This document shows positions 1-8,925 of a stretch of DNA of 45,971 bases, piece by piece. The stretch covers positions 1 to 45,971 of the forward strand of contig NZ_JARXAB010000104.1 of assembly GCF_029866045.1 (NCBI RefSeq), given 5' to 3'. The notes under the pieces were generated by a model, which saw only the letters and a program-made list of their open reading frames with translations, was not told the origin of the DNA and did no database searches. The position numbers and the translations under genes were made by a program. Source of the stretch: Ramlibacter sp. Its GTDB lineage: Bacteria; Pseudomonadota; Gammaproteobacteria; Burkholderiales; Burkholderiaceae_C. Position 1 is the first letter of the stretch. Every line of letters starts with the position of its first letter.

Positions 1-18
1 ACGGGAGACAATGGAGCC

Positions 19-246
19 ATGGACATCGCCAAGGAAATCGATACCCGCGGGTTGAACTGCCCCCTGCCCATCCTGAAGGCCAAGAAGGCATTGGCCGAGC
101 TTGAGTCGGGCCAACTGCTCAAGGTGGTGGCCACCGATCCGGGCTCCTTGCGGGACTTTCAGGCCTTTACCCGCCAGACCGGGCATGAACTGGTCGAACA
201 GCAGACGCTCGGCAGCGAGTTCATCCACCTGCTGCGGCACCGCTGA
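19..246 (+). CDS. tusA: TusA-family sulfurtransferase (sulfur carrier)
   Basis: This is a 75-residue protein with the TusA/SirA hallmark NCPLPILK near the N-terminus. Cys14 in the CPxP motif is the expected persulfide-carrying residue. The family relays sulfur in the cytoplasm for tRNA thiolation, molybdopterin synthesis or sulfur oxidation. Its length is normal for the family and it is intact. A purine-rich GGAGAC lies upstream of the ATG. Its true operon partners, if any, lie left of the window edge. Which sulfur pathway it serves cannot be told from sequence alone, so the symbol is given in the broad family sense. Confidence 0.85.
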   Translation: MDIAKEIDTRGLNCPLPILKAKKALAELESGQLLKVVATDPGSLRDFQAFTRQTGHELVEQQTLGSEFIHLLRHR

Positions 247-355
247 GCGGGCAGTGCCACACGGCCCAAACCGCCCGGCTCCGCTTCGGATCGCCTCAAC
301 GGGTGTCGACTCGCCTTGACTCGCCTCGTCGAGCCTTGCGATGGGCGCGAGGCCT

Positions 356-1246
356 TCAGCAGACCGTACGCCGCAGGTACTGGCTGAACTCCGCACCCAC
401 CTCGGGGTGTTTGAGCGCGAGCTCTACCGTCGCTTCCAGAAACCCCTGCTTGCTGCCGCAGTCGTAGCACTTGCCCGCGTACTGGTAGGCGTGCACGCCC
501 TCGCCTTCGATCAGTTGGGCAATTCCGTCGGTGAGCTGGATCTCGCCACCACTACCGCGCGGCAGTTGGCGGATCTTGTCGAAGACGCTGGCGCTGAGGA
601 TGTAGCGGCCGGCCACACCCATGCGGGAGGGGGCCATCTCGGGGGCTGGCTTTTCCACCATTTGGCGAACACGTATCAATCCCGGGCCGGCTGAATCGCC
701 GGCGACGATGCCGTAGCGGCGGACATGTTCGGTGGGTACCTCACGCACGGCCAGCACGCTGGTGCCTACTTCCTGAAAGACCCGGACCATCTGCGCCAGC
801 ACACCGGGCCCGCCGTCCGCGCCCACCATCAGGTCATCGGCCAGCAGCACCGCAAAGGGATCTTGTCCGACCAGGGGTTGGGCGCACAGCACCGCATGGC
901 CCAGACCCAGCATGCGGGCTTGACGCACATAGGAGCAGTCCATGTCGTCGGGCTTGATCGAGCGCACCAGCGCCAGCAACGCGTCCTTGTGCGCGGCCTC
1001 GAGTTCGTTTTCGAGCTCGTAGGCGGTGTCGAAATGGTCTTCGATGGCGCGCTTGCTGCGGCCGGTGACGAAGATCATGTGCCGGATGCCGGCGGCGTAG
1101 GCCTCTTCCACCGCGTACTGGATCAGCGGCTTGTCGACGATGGGCAGCATTTCCTTGGGCTGGGCCTTGGTGGCGGGAAGGAAACGCGTGCCCAGCCCGG
1201 CGACCGGGAAGACGGCTTTTTGGATGGCGGGGCGAGTCGTGGTCAT
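356..1246 (-). CDS. galU: UTP--glucose-1-phosphate uridylyltransferase
   Basis: The 296-residue product makes UDP-glucose from UTP and glucose-1-phosphate, feeding LPS, exopolysaccharide and galactose metabolism. The nucleotidyltransferase signature [12 protein letters not shown] sits near the N-terminus, followed by [26 protein letters not shown] is the expected metal-binding region, and VEKP is also present. I chose the ATG at 1246 (protein starts [14 protein letters not shown]) over an upstream extension that is Pro/Arg-rich and unlike the family. It lies downstream of valS on the same strand, with about 184 bp between them in which I see no further gene. Confidence 0.93.
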   Translation of the reverse strand: MTTTRPAIQKAVFPVAGLGTRFLPATKAQPKEMLPIVDKPLIQYAVEEAYAAGIRHMIFVTGRSKRAIEDHFDTAYELENELEAAHKDALLALVRSIKPDDMDCSYVRQARMLGLGHAVLCAQPLVGQDPFAVLLADDLMVGADGGPGVLAQMVRVFQEVGTSVLAVREVPTEHVRRYGIVAGDSAGPGLIRVRQMVEKPAPEMAPSRMGVAGRYILSASVFDKIRQLPRGSGGEIQLTDGIAQLIEGEGVHAYQYAGKCYDCGSKQGFLEATVELALKHPEVGAEFSQYLRRTVC

Positions 1247-1430
1247 CGTGGGCCTTTTCGGGTGGGCTGACCGGCGGTGCCGCTCAGGCGGGTTCGTAGG
1301 GAGCCTCGACCTTGAGCGCGGCGGCGGGGACGGTGTGTCGTCTCCCGGCACCGCAGGCTGTCGGACGGGTCCATTCCAGCAGAGGTCACGGCCGCATCTT
1401 AACGAGGGCCGATGACAGGCGCGTGGCGCT

Positions 1431-4256
1431 TCAGCTGCCCAGGCGGGCCAGTTGCTCGCGCAAACGCGCCAGGGTGGCGCTGAACTGGGCGATGCGCTGG
1501 CGCTCTTGCTCGATCACCGCCGGGGGCGCCTTGGCGACAAAGGCCTGGTTGGACAGCTTGCCCTCGGCCTTGGCGACTTCGGCCTGCAGCCGGTCGGCTT
1601 CCTTGGACAGGCGCGCCTTCTCGGCTGCGACGTCGATTTCCATGAAAAGGCACAGGCGGGCCTCGCCCACCATCGCCACCGGGGCGGACGCAGCGGCGGC
1701 CGACCAGTCGGCTTCGGCGTCGAAGACCTTGACCTCGCTGAGCTTGGCCAGCGCCTGCAACACCGGCGCGGCCTCGCGCAGGAAGGCGGCGTCGCCGACG
1801 GCGTAAAGCGGCAGCCGGGTCGAGGGCGAGACGTTCATCTCGCCACGCAGGTTGCGGCAGGCGTCGACCACCGCCTTGAGGCGCTCCATCCAGGCGATGG
1901 CGGCAGCGTCGATGCGCTCGGGCTGCGACAGCGGGTAGGGCGCGATGCTCACCGACTCACCCGCAAGGCCTGCTACCGGCGCGACCTTCTGCCAGAGTTC
2001 TTCGGTGATGAAGGGAATGACCGGATGCGCCAGGCGCAAGATCGCTTCCAGCACCCGGATCAGGGTGCGGCGTGTGCCGCGCTGCTGGGCCGGGGTGCCG
2101 GTCTGGATCTGCACCTTGGCAATTTCCAGGTACCAGTCGCAGTACTGGTCCCAGACGAACTGGTAGATGGTGTTGGCGACGTTGTCCAGGCGGTAGTCGG
2201 CAAAGCCCTGCGCCACCTCGGCCTCGGCTTGCTGCAGCAGCGAGACGATCCAGCGGTCGGCGGCCGAGCGCTCGGCGTTGTCGTCGCTGCAGTCTTGCCC
2301 CTCGCAGTTCATCAGCACAAAGCGGGTGGCGTTCCAGAGCTTGTTGCAGAAGTTGCGGTAGCCCTCGCAGCGCTTGCTGTCGAAGTTGATGCTGCGCCCC
2401 AGGGAGGCCAGCGACGCAAAGGTAAAGCGCAGCGCGTCGGCGCCATAGGCCGGAATGCCCTCTGGGAACTCCTTCTCGGTCTGCTTGCGCACCTGCGGCG
2501 CGGTTTCGGGCTTGCGCAGGCCGGTGGTGCGCTTGTCAAGCAGCGGCGGCAGGGCGATGCCATCGATCAGGTCCACCGGGTCCAGCACATTGCCCTCGGA
2601 CTTGGACATCTTCTTGCCCTGCGCATCGCGCACCAGGCCGTGGATGTACACATGCTTGAACGGCACCCTGCCGGTGAAGTGGGTGGTCATCATGATCATC
2701 CGGGCGACCCAGAAGAAGATGATGTCGTAGCCGGTCACCAGCACGGTGGAGGGCAGGTACAGCTCCATGTCCTCTGTTTGCTCGGGCCAGCCCAAGGTGG
2801 AAAAGGGCACCAGGGCCGAGGAGTACCAGGTGTCGAGCACGTCCTCGTCGCGCCGCAGCGTCTTGCCAGGGGCCTGGGCCAGGGCCTCGGCTTCATTCTT
2901 GGCGACGTAGACCTTGCCATCATCGTCGTACCAGGCCGGGATCTGGTGGCCCCACCAGAGCTGGCGGGAGATGCACCAGTCCTGGATGTTGTTCATCCAC
3001 TGGTTGTAGGTGTTGACCCAGTTCTCGGGCACAAAGCGCACTTCGCCCGACTGCACTGCGTCGATCGCCTTTTGCGCGATGGATTTGCCCGTCGGGTCCT
3101 GCGCACTGACCTTGCTCATGGCCACGAACCATTGGTCAGTGAGCATGGGCTCGACCACTTGCCCGGTGCGGGCGCAGCGCGGCACCATCAGGCGGTGCTT
3201 CTTGGTTTCGACCAGCAGGCCCTGAGCCTCGAGGTCCGCCACGATCTGCTTGCGGGCGACGAAGCGGTCCAGGCCCTGGTACTGCGCAGGTCCGTTCTCG
3301 TTGATCTTCGCGTCCAGGGTGAGCACGCCGATCATGGGCAGGCCGTGGCGCTGGCCGACTGCGTAGTCGTTGGCGTCATGCGCCGGCGTGACCTTGACCA
3401 CGCCGGTGCCGAAGGCGCGGTCCACGTAGTCGTCGGCAATGACCGGAATCAGGCGGTCGCACAGGGGCAGGTGCACCTGCTTGCCGATCAGGGAGGCATA
3501 GCGCTCGTCTTCCGGGTGCACCATCACCGCCACGTCGCCCAGCAGTGTCTCAGGCCGGGTGGTCGCCACGGTGAGGGTGCCCGAGCCGTCTTGCAGTGGG
3601 TAGTTGATGTGCCAGAGAAAGCCGTCTTCCTCTTCACTCTCGACCTCGAGGTCAGAGACGGCAGTCTTGAGCTCCGGGTCCCAGTTGACCAGCCGCTTGC
3701 CGCGGTAAATCAGGCCCTGCTCGTAGAGTTTGACGAAGGTGTCGGTGACGACGCGCGAGAGCTTGTCGTCCATGGTGAAGTACTCGTGCGACCAGTCCAC
3801 GCTGTCGCCCATGCGGCGCATTTGGGTGGTGATGGTGTTGCCCGACTGCTCCTTCCATTCCCACACCTTGGCCACGAAGTTCTTGCGGCCCAGGTCATGG
3901 CGGCTCACCTTTTGTTGCTGCAGTTGGCGCTCGACGACGATCTGGGTGGCGATGCCGGCATGGTCGGTGCCGGGTACCCAGACCGTGTTGTGGCCCCGCA
4001 TCCGGTGGTAGCGGGTGAGGCTGTCCATGATGGTCTGGTTGAAGGCATGGCCCATGTGCAGCGTGCCGGTTACGTTGGGCGGGGGGAGTTGGATGGCGAA
4101 AGCTTCCTGGCCCGACTGAGCCGTGCCAGTGCCGCGGTGGCCGGCGCGCCCGTAGCCACGCTGCTCCCACAGGGGCCCCCAGTGGGCCTCCAGGGCGGCG
4201 GGCTCGAAGGATTTGGACAGGCTTTGGAGGCCGCTCTGCTGGGGGGTGTCGCTCAT
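1431..4256 (-). CDS. valS: valyl-tRNA synthetase
   Basis: This 941-residue class I synthetase charges tRNA-Val. The HIGH-type motif appears as HMGH (residues 67-70, in [13 protein letters not shown]) and [12 protein letters not shown] lies at about residue 548. Between them is the CP1 editing domain, with [10 protein letters not shown] typical of the Val/Ile/Leu editing site. The C-terminal roughly 60 residues are rich in Ala, Lys, Glu and Arg and look like the coiled-coil tRNA-binding arm of bacterial ValRS. Length and domain order are normal. A long open frame on the opposite strand is a GC-bias shadow. Confidence 0.97.
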   Translation of the reverse strand: MSDTPQQSGLQSLSKSFEPAALEAHWGPLWEQRGYGRAGHRGTGTAQSGQEAFAIQLPPPNVTGTLHMGHAFNQTIMDSLTRYHRMRGHNTVWVPGTDHAGIATQIVVERQLQQQKVSRHDLGRKNFVAKVWEWKEQSGNTITTQMRRMGDSVDWSHEYFTMDDKLSRVVTDTFVKLYEQGLIYRGKRLVNWDPELKTAVSDLEVESEEEDGFLWHINYPLQDGSGTLTVATTRPETLLGDVAVMVHPEDERYASLIGKQVHLPLCDRLIPVIADDYVDRAFGTGVVKVTPAHDANDYAVGQRHGLPMIGVLTLDAKINENGPAQYQGLDRFVARKQIVADLEAQGLLVETKKHRLMVPRCARTGQVVEPMLTDQWFVAMSKVSAQDPTGKSIAQKAIDAVQSGEVRFVPENWVNTYNQWMNNIQDWCISRQLWWGHQIPAWYDDDGKVYVAKNEAEALAQAPGKTLRRDEDVLDTWYSSALVPFSTLGWPEQTEDMELYLPSTVLVTGYDIIFFWVARMIMMTTHFTGRVPFKHVYIHGLVRDAQGKKMSKSEGNVLDPVDLIDGIALPPLLDKRTTGLRKPETAPQVRKQTEKEFPEGIPAYGADALRFTFASLASLGRSINFDSKRCEGYRNFCNKLWNATRFVLMNCEGQDCSDDNAERSAADRWIVSLLQQAEAEVAQGFADYRLDNVANTIYQFVWDQYCDWYLEIAKVQIQTGTPAQQRGTRRTLIRVLEAILRLAHPVIPFITEELWQKVAPVAGLAGESVSIAPYPLSQPERIDAAAIAWMERLKAVVDACRNLRGEMNVSPSTRLPLYAVGDAAFLREAAPVLQALAKLSEVKVFDAEADWSAAAASAPVAMVGEARLCLFMEIDVAAEKARLSKEADRLQAEVAKAEGKLSNQAFVAKAPPAVIEQERQRIAQFSATLARLREQLARLGS

Positions 4257-4430
4257 GGTCTGGCGGAAAAAGAAAAGAGGGCATCCGCGTGCCGTCCTGG
4301 GGTTCGGGAACTCGGCCTGATTCTATTCGGCGCCCCTTGGGCCGCTGGGTGCCCCTCTCCGGTCACGCCTGGTTGGTTGATCAGCACACGATTACAGACA
4401 CATATCAGGGTTATCCCCTAAATAGTCGCA

Positions 4431-4449
4431 GTCAATTCATTGAATTGAC
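4431..4449. promoter_or_regulatory. 19-bp perfect palindrome, probable operator
   Basis: GTCAATTCATTGAATTGAC has two perfect 9-bp arms around one central base. It sits 112 bp upstream of the rubrerythrin start in the valS/rubrerythrin intergenic region. A homodimeric regulator site is the natural reading. I do not recognise it as an FNR, Fur, NsrR or IscR consensus. Confidence 0.55.
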
Positions 4450-4450
4450 G

Positions 4451-4464
4451 CGTCCAATTGGACG
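4451..4464. promoter_or_regulatory. 14-bp perfect palindrome adjacent to the first
   Basis: CGTCCAATTGGACG is fully self-complementary and begins one base after the 19-bp palindrome ends. Both sites share a GTC(C)AATT half-site. This suggests two related binding sites for one regulator, or for two related ones. Confidence 0.5.
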
Positions 4465-4561
4465 GAGCCCGTGCAGACACCTACATTTGCGCTGACTTCG
4501 CCCACGCCCGTCGGGCTGGCGGGTTGTTTTTGTATTCTTTCCAACCACCAGGAGGTGTTCC

Positions 4562-4984
4562 ATGGCAGCTCTCAAAGGCTCCAAGACCGAAGAGAACTTG
4601 AAGGCAGCGTTTGCCGGCGAGTCCCAGGCAAACCGCCGTTATCTGTATTTCGCAAACAAGGCAGACGTCGAGGGTCAAAACGATGTGGCCGCCCTGTTCC
4701 GCTCCACCGCGGAAGGCGAGACTGGCCATGCTCACGGCCACCTTGAGTGGCTCGAGCAGTGCGGCGACCCCGCCACGGGCCTGCCCATTGGCGGCACCCG
4801 CGAGAACCTGACCGCGGCCGTTGCTGGCGAAACCCACGAGTACACCGACATGTACCCGGGTATGGCCAAGACGGCCCGCGACGAGGGCTTTGACGAGGTC
4901 GCCGATTGGTTCGAGACCCTGGCCAAGGCCGAGCGCTCGCACGCCAACCGCTACCAGAAGGCGTTGAACGAGCTGGTCGACTGA
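4562..4984 (+). CDS. rubrerythrin-type diiron protein lacking the rubredoxin domain
   Basis: The 140-residue four-helix ferritin-like protein has the diiron ligand pattern of rubrerythrin: Glu20 ([10 protein letters not shown]), Glu53 with His56 (ETGH), Glu90/Glu93 (AGETHEY) and Glu124 with His127 (ERSH). Rubrerythrins reduce hydrogen peroxide in the cytoplasm. The C-terminal rubredoxin domain of classical rubrerythrins is absent, and the protein has one cysteine (Cys67), so electrons must come from another protein. A strong AGGAGGT precedes the ATG. It is the first gene of an apparent operon with an Fe-S protein and a DUF3501 protein. Peroxidase activity is inferred from the family. Confidence 0.88.
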   Translation: MAALKGSKTEENLKAAFAGESQANRRYLYFANKADVEGQNDVAALFRSTAEGETGHAHGHLEWLEQCGDPATGLPIGGTRENLTAAVAGETHEYTDMYPGMAKTARDEGFDEVADWFETLAKAERSHANRYQKALNELVD

Positions 4985-5090
4985 CCCGCATCGCGATGTT
5001 TTGTGCTGGGCATGGCTTGCGCCGTGCCCAGTGCCAAGCACCGATTCCCGCATCCCTCCCCAGAGCTCTCGAACCACAAGGATAGACGCC

Positions 5091-6440
5091 ATGGCCCGCG
5101 AAGGCAGCCTGGAAGCCCCGACTCGGCATCCGATCGATTGGAAGAACCCCGACTTCTATGACGAGGAGGCGACCTTCCATGAGATGGAGCGCATCTTTGA
5201 TATTTGCCACGGTTGCCGGCGCTGCGTGAGCCTGTGCGGCTCCTTTCCGACCTTGTTTGACCTGGTCGACGAGGGGCCCACTGGCGAACTCGACGGAGTG
5301 GACAAGCAGGACTTCTGGAAGGTGGTCGACCAGTGCTACCTGTGCGACCTGTGCTACCTGACCAAGTGCCCCTACGTGCCGCCGCACGAATGGAACCTGG
5401 ACTTTCCGCACACCATGCTGCGGGCCAAGGCGATCAAGTTCAAAAAAGGTGAGGTGGGCGCTGGAGAGAAATTCCTGGCCTCTACCGACACCCATGGCAG
5501 CTTCGCCGGCATCCCGATCGTGGTGCAGGCAGTCAACGCGATCAATGCCACCAAGCCGGCCCGCGCCCTGATGGAGTCCGCCCTGGGGGTGGACAAGGAC
5601 GCCTGGTTGCCGAGCTTGGCCACGCACAAGTTCCGCTCCGAGGCGGCCTCCTCGGCCGACTTCCCAGTCAAGGCCGGTGCGAAGACCCCGGGCAAGGTGG
5701 CGATCTACGCGACCTGCTACGTGAACTACAACGAGCCGGGTATCGGCCACGACCTGCTCAAGGTCCTCGCGCACAACGAGGTTCCGTATGTGCTGGTCGA
5801 CAAGGAAAAGTGCTGCGGCATGCCCAAGCTGGAGCTGGGCGACCTCGAATCGGTCGATGCCAACAAGCAGGTCAACATCCCCGCGCTGGACCGCTACGCC
5901 CGCGAGGGCTACGCCATCCTTTCGGCCGTTCCGAGCTGCACGCTGATGTTCAAGCAGGAGCTGCCGCTGATGTACCCGGAGGACGAAGCGGTTCAGCGGG
6001 TCAAGGCGGCGATGTGGGACCCCTTCGAGTACCTCATGGCTCGCAAGCGCGACGGCCTGCTCAAGACCGAATTCACCGAGCCCCTGGGCAAGGTGGCCTA
6101 CCAGGTGCCGTGCCACGGCCGGGTGCAGAACATCGGCAAGAAGACCGAGGAAATGCTCAAAATGATCCCGGACACCCAGGTACATACGCACGAGCGATGC
6201 TCGGGCCATGCCGGCACCTTTGGCGTGAAGAAGGCAACGCACCAGCAGGCGATGAAGATCGGCAAGCCGCTGTTCAAAAAGATGGCGGAGCATTCCGCCG
6301 GCGGTGCGCCCGACGTGATCACCTCCGACTGCCCACTGGGCGGTCACCATATTGCCCAGGGCTTTGAGGTCAACGGCCTGGGTGCCCCCGAGATGCAGCA
6401 TCCGCTGACCCTGGTGCGGCGCGCCTACGGCTTGAAGTGA
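5091..6440 (+). CDS. heterodisulfide reductase-like / GlpC-like (Fe-S)-binding protein
   Basis: This is a 449-residue iron-sulfur protein. Two [4Fe-4S] motifs lie at Cys39/42/45/49 and Cys82/85/88/93. They are followed by two CCG-type (HdrB/GlpC-like) regions: one contains EKCCGMPKLELGD, the other VPCHGR and later HERCSGHAGTFG. The second region has CSG where CCG is usual. Proteins of this kind pass electrons between flavoproteins, quinones or small carriers. I chose the ATG at 5091, with AAGGA upstream, rather than an in-frame upstream start whose translation has no family features. It lies 106 bp after the rubrerythrin gene and 28 bp before the DUF3501 gene. A role as electron donor to the rubrerythrin is inferred from position. 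Confidence 0.85.
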   Translation: MAREGSLEAPTRHPIDWKNPDFYDEEATFHEMERIFDICHGCRRCVSLCGSFPTLFDLVDEGPTGELDGVDKQDFWKVVDQCYLCDLCYLTKCPYVPPHEWNLDFPHTMLRAKAIKFKKGEVGAGEKFLASTDTHGSFAGIPIVVQAVNAINATKPARALMESALGVDKDAWLPSLATHKFRSEAASSADFPVKAGAKTPGKVAIYATCYVNYNEPGIGHDLLKVLAHNEVPYVLVDKEKCCGMPKLELGDLESVDANKQVNIPALDRYAREGYAILSAVPSCTLMFKQELPLMYPEDEAVQRVKAAMWDPFEYLMARKRDGLLKTEFTEPLGKVAYQVPCHGRVQNIGKKTEEMLKMIPDTQVHTHERCSGHAGTFGVKKATHQQAMKIGKPLFKKMAEHSAGGAPDVITSDCPLGGHHIAQGFEVNGLGAPEMQHPLTLVRRAYGLK

Positions 6441-6468
6441 AACAGACAAGAGAAGCGAGGACAGAACT

Positions 6469-7059
6469 ATGCAGCTGACAGGACAAGTCACCGCCGACAG
6501 CCTGATGACGCTCGAGGCCTATACCAAGTGGCGCAAGGCGCACAAGGCGGACGTGATCGCGCACCGCAAGTTGCGCTCTGTGCAACTGGGCGAGCATGTG
6601 AGCGTGCAATTTGAGAGCGAGACCACCATCCGCTACCAAATTCAGGAAATGCTGCGCATCGAGAAGATCTTCGAGGAAGAGGGCATCGCCCACGAGATCG
6701 AGGCCTACGCCGCGCTGTTGCCCGAGGGCAGCAACTGGAAGGCAACCCTGATGATCGAGTACCCCGACATCAACGAGCGTCGCCGCGAACTGGCCCGCCT
6801 GATCGGCATCGAAGACCGGATGTTTGTCGAGGTTGAAGGCCATGCCCGCGTCTACGCCATCGCCGACGAGGACCTGGACCGCGAGAACGAGGAAAAGACC
6901 TCGGCTGTGCACTTCCTGCGCTTCGAGCTGCCGGCCGCGGCCAAGGCCTCGGTGAAGGCGGGCGCCAGTGTCAAGCTCGGTTGCGACCACGTCAACTACC
7001 CGGCGCACCTCACGGTTGCGGCCGAAACGCTGGCCTCGCTGGCCGGCGATCTGCGCTGA
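6469..7059 (+). CDS. DUF3501 family protein
   Basis: The 196-residue soluble, strongly charged protein is recognisable as DUF3501 from its N-terminal YTKWRKAHKADVIAHRKLR region, the EEGIAHEIEAYAALLPEG stretch and its C-terminal GCDHVNYPAH segment. It has no signal peptide or membrane segment, and its single cysteine lies in the C-terminal motif GCDH. No biochemical function is known to me. It follows the Fe-S protein gene closely in the same operon. The C-terminal Cys/His/Asn cluster could be a metal or substrate site, but that is only a suggestion. Confidence 0.85.
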   Translation: MQLTGQVTADSLMTLEAYTKWRKAHKADVIAHRKLRSVQLGEHVSVQFESETTIRYQIQEMLRIEKIFEEEGIAHEIEAYAALLPEGSNWKATLMIEYPDINERRRELARLIGIEDRMFVEVEGHARVYAIADEDLDRENEEKTSAVHFLRFELPAAAKASVKAGASVKLGCDHVNYPAHLTVAAETLASLAGDLR

Positions 7060-7083
7060 GCCACTCTCCCGAGGCGGCTCTGC

Positions 7084-7833
7084 TCAGTCTGGCCTGAAGA
7101 GGTCCACCCGGTCGGTGATGATGCCGTCGGTGCCCAGGGCCAGCAGCTGAGCCGCCACCGACTCGTCGTTGACCGTATAAGACAGGCAGCGCATCCCCCC
7201 CGCCTGCACGCGGGCGACATTAGCCGCGTCCCACAACCCGTACTGGCAGACCACTGCCACGCAGCCCAGGGCCTGGGCCTGCTCGAACCAGCCTTCCCAG
7301 AGTGTGCTGAGAAGCAATCCTCGAGACAGATGGGGCGCCTGGGACCTTGCGCCCTCAAGGGCGTCGGTCTTGAAGGAGGTGAGGAACGGCGGTACGGCCG
7401 CGTCGGCCCACAGGCGTGCCGCTTCGGCGGCGACCGCCTCACCGGTGGCGCGGTCTGAACCCGGCGTGGGCTTGATTTCGATATTGAGGTGGTGTCCATT
7501 GGCCAGGCACCAGCGTGCCAGGGCCTCCAGCGTGGGCAGCGGCTCGCCGGCGTATTGGCGCGAGTGCCATGACCCGGCATCCAGGCTAGACAGGGCGCTC
7601 CAGGTCTGCTCACCCGCGACACCCTGGCCATTACTGGTGCGCTCGAGTGTCGCGTCATGCAGGAGGAAGACCACGCCATCGGCCGAGAGCTTGGCGTCGC
7701 ACTCGAACATGCGATAGCCGTGCGAGGCACCCAGACGGAAGGCCGCCAGGGTGTTTTCGGGGGCCAGCTTGCCTGCGCCGCGGTGGGCGGTCCAGCGGGG
7801 GTAGGGCCAGGCGGGCGGTGTGGCGGAGGTCAT
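7084..7833 (-). CDS. ugpQ: glycerophosphodiester phosphodiesterase (UgpQ-like)
   Basis: The 249-residue cytoplasmic enzyme hydrolyses glycerophosphodiesters to glycerol-3-phosphate and an alcohol. The GDPD signature HRGAGKLAPENTLAAF lies near the N-terminus, followed by the metal and catalytic residues in ECDAKLSADG and LLHDATLERT. The ATG at 7833 places the HRG motif at the usual distance from the N-terminus. A longer upstream frame runs back into ugpC in another frame and is rejected. It is the last gene of ugpB-A-E-C-Q, 70 bp after ugpC, so imported diesters would be cleaved on entry. Confidence 0.92.
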   Translation of the reverse strand: MTSATPPAWPYPRWTAHRGAGKLAPENTLAAFRLGASHGYRMFECDAKLSADGVVFLLHDATLERTSNGQGVAGEQTWSALSSLDAGSWHSRQYAGEPLPTLEALARWCLANGHHLNIEIKPTPGSDRATGEAVAAEAARLWADAAVPPFLTSFKTDALEGARSQAPHLSRGLLLSTLWEGWFEQAQALGCVAVVCQYGLWDAANVARVQAGGMRCLSYTVNDESVAAQLLALGTDGIITDRVDLFRPD

Positions 7834-7903
7834 GGGCGTTATTTGTGGCTTTGTTGGGCTATGCGCATGCTTGGAATCTTGGAATGGGCGGGGCGCCGCG
7901 GTG

Positions 7904-8914
7904 TCAATCGGGCAAGCGCTTGCCGCTTTCAGCGTCGAACCAGTGCAGCCGATCGGCGCGCGGTGACACGGTGACTGTGCTGCCAAGTTTTGGTGTGTCC
8001 CGACTCTCGTCCAGGCGGACGATGAGGCTTTCACCCGCCAGCCGGCCATAGACCAGACGTTCGGCGCCCAGGAGTTCCGTGGATTCAACCTGCACCTGCC
8101 AGCCAGTGTGGGCGAGATCCAGATGCTCGGGTCGCACTCCGAGCAACGCGCCGGGGCGGCCGCCAGGTGCACTCCGGAGTAGGTTCATCGGCGGAGAGCC
8201 TATGAAGCTGGCGACGAAGGTGGTGGCCGGCCGCGCGTACACCTCCTCGGGCGTACCGAACTGCTCCATCACCCCGGCGTTCATCACCATCATGCGTTGG
8301 GCCAGAGTCATGGCCTCGACCTGGTCGTGGGTCACGAATAGTGAGGTAACACCCAACTCACGGTGAAGTTTCTGGATCTCCAGCCGCGTCTGGGCGCGCA
8401 GCTTGGCGTCCAGGTTCGAGAGTGGCTCGTCGAATAGAAAAACCTGGGGTTGGCGCACGATGGCCCGTCCCATGGCTACCCGCTGGCGCTGGCCGCCCGA
8501 GAGCTGGCGCGGCTTTCGCGCGAGCAACTCCGACAGTTCGAGGATGGCGGCTGCCTTGTCCACCCGCTGGCGAATTTCAGCGGCTGGCAGCTTGCGGATC
8601 TTGAGGCCATAGGCCATGTTCTCGAACACGCTCATGTGTGGGTAGAGCGCGTAGTTCTGGAACACCATCGCGATGTCTCGGTCAGCCGGCTCTACATCAT
8701 TGACCACGCGACCGCCGATGGCGATCTCTCCGCCCGTGATCTCCTCGAGACCAGCGACCATCCGCAGCAGGGTGGACTTGCCGCAGCCTGAGGGTCCAAC
8801 GATGACGACGAACTCGCCAGCGTGGATGTCGGCATTGACGCCATGAATGACCTGCAGGGACTGCTTGCCGCTGGGGTACTTCTTGATGATGTTGCGAAAG
8901 GAGATGCCTGACAT
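7904..8914 (-). CDS. ugpC: sn-glycerol-3-phosphate ABC transporter, ATP-binding subunit
   Basis: This 336-residue ABC ATPase belongs to the MalK/UgpC branch. Walker A is GPSGCGKST (residues 40-48), the signature LSGGQ is at 138-142, Walker B VFLFDE is at 158-163, and the H-loop histidine is about residue 196 in VTHDQ. A C-terminal TOBE-like domain of about 100 residues follows, as in MalK. It energises glycerol-3-phosphate and glycerophosphodiester import through UgpAE. The gene starts 11 bp after ugpE, within the operon. Confidence 0.95.
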   Translation of the reverse strand: MSGISFRNIIKKYPSGKQSLQVIHGVNADIHAGEFVVIVGPSGCGKSTLLRMVAGLEEITGGEIAIGGRVVNDVEPADRDIAMVFQNYALYPHMSVFENMAYGLKIRKLPAAEIRQRVDKAAAILELSELLARKPRQLSGGQRQRVAMGRAIVRQPQVFLFDEPLSNLDAKLRAQTRLEIQKLHRELGVTSLFVTHDQVEAMTLAQRMMVMNAGVMEQFGTPEEVYARPATTFVASFIGSPPMNLLRSAPGGRPGALLGVRPEHLDLAHTGWQVQVESTELLGAERLVYGRLAGESLIVRLDESRDTPKLGSTVTVSPRADRLHWFDAESGKRLPD

Positions 8915-8925
8915 GGGATTTGTGC

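Larger units (their letters stand above)
4257..4561. other. 305-bp divergent intergenic region with operator-like palindromes
   Basis: This region separates valS (minus) from the rubrerythrin operon (plus). It is noticeably more AT-rich than its surroundings. It holds two perfect palindromes (4431-4449 and 4451-4464), a TTGACG that could serve as a -35 element at 4445-4450 inside the first palindrome's right arm, and a TATTCT at 4533-4538 that could be a -10 element of another promoter. No matching hexamer at standard spacing completes either one. A strong Shine-Dalgarno AGGAGGT lies at 4550-4556 before the rubrerythrin ATG. I see no gene or RNA gene here. Confidence 0.6.

Noticed and set aside
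301-350. Short direct repeat GACTCGCCT twice after tusA
   Set aside because: There are only two nine-base copies in a non-coding gap, with no structure to suggest function.
1452-4421. A 989-codon open frame on the plus strand opposite valS
   Set aside because: There are no recognisable domains. Its composition reflects the complement of valS codons, and it has no ribosome-binding site.
4400-4425. Possible FNR-type site around TTGATCAG and nearby AT-rich DNA
   Set aside because: The TTGAT half has no ATCAA partner at the required spacing.
4572-6491. A 639-codon minus-strand frame through the rubrerythrin and Fe-S genes
   Set aside because: It crosses two clearly real genes and their intergenic gap with no motif of its own.
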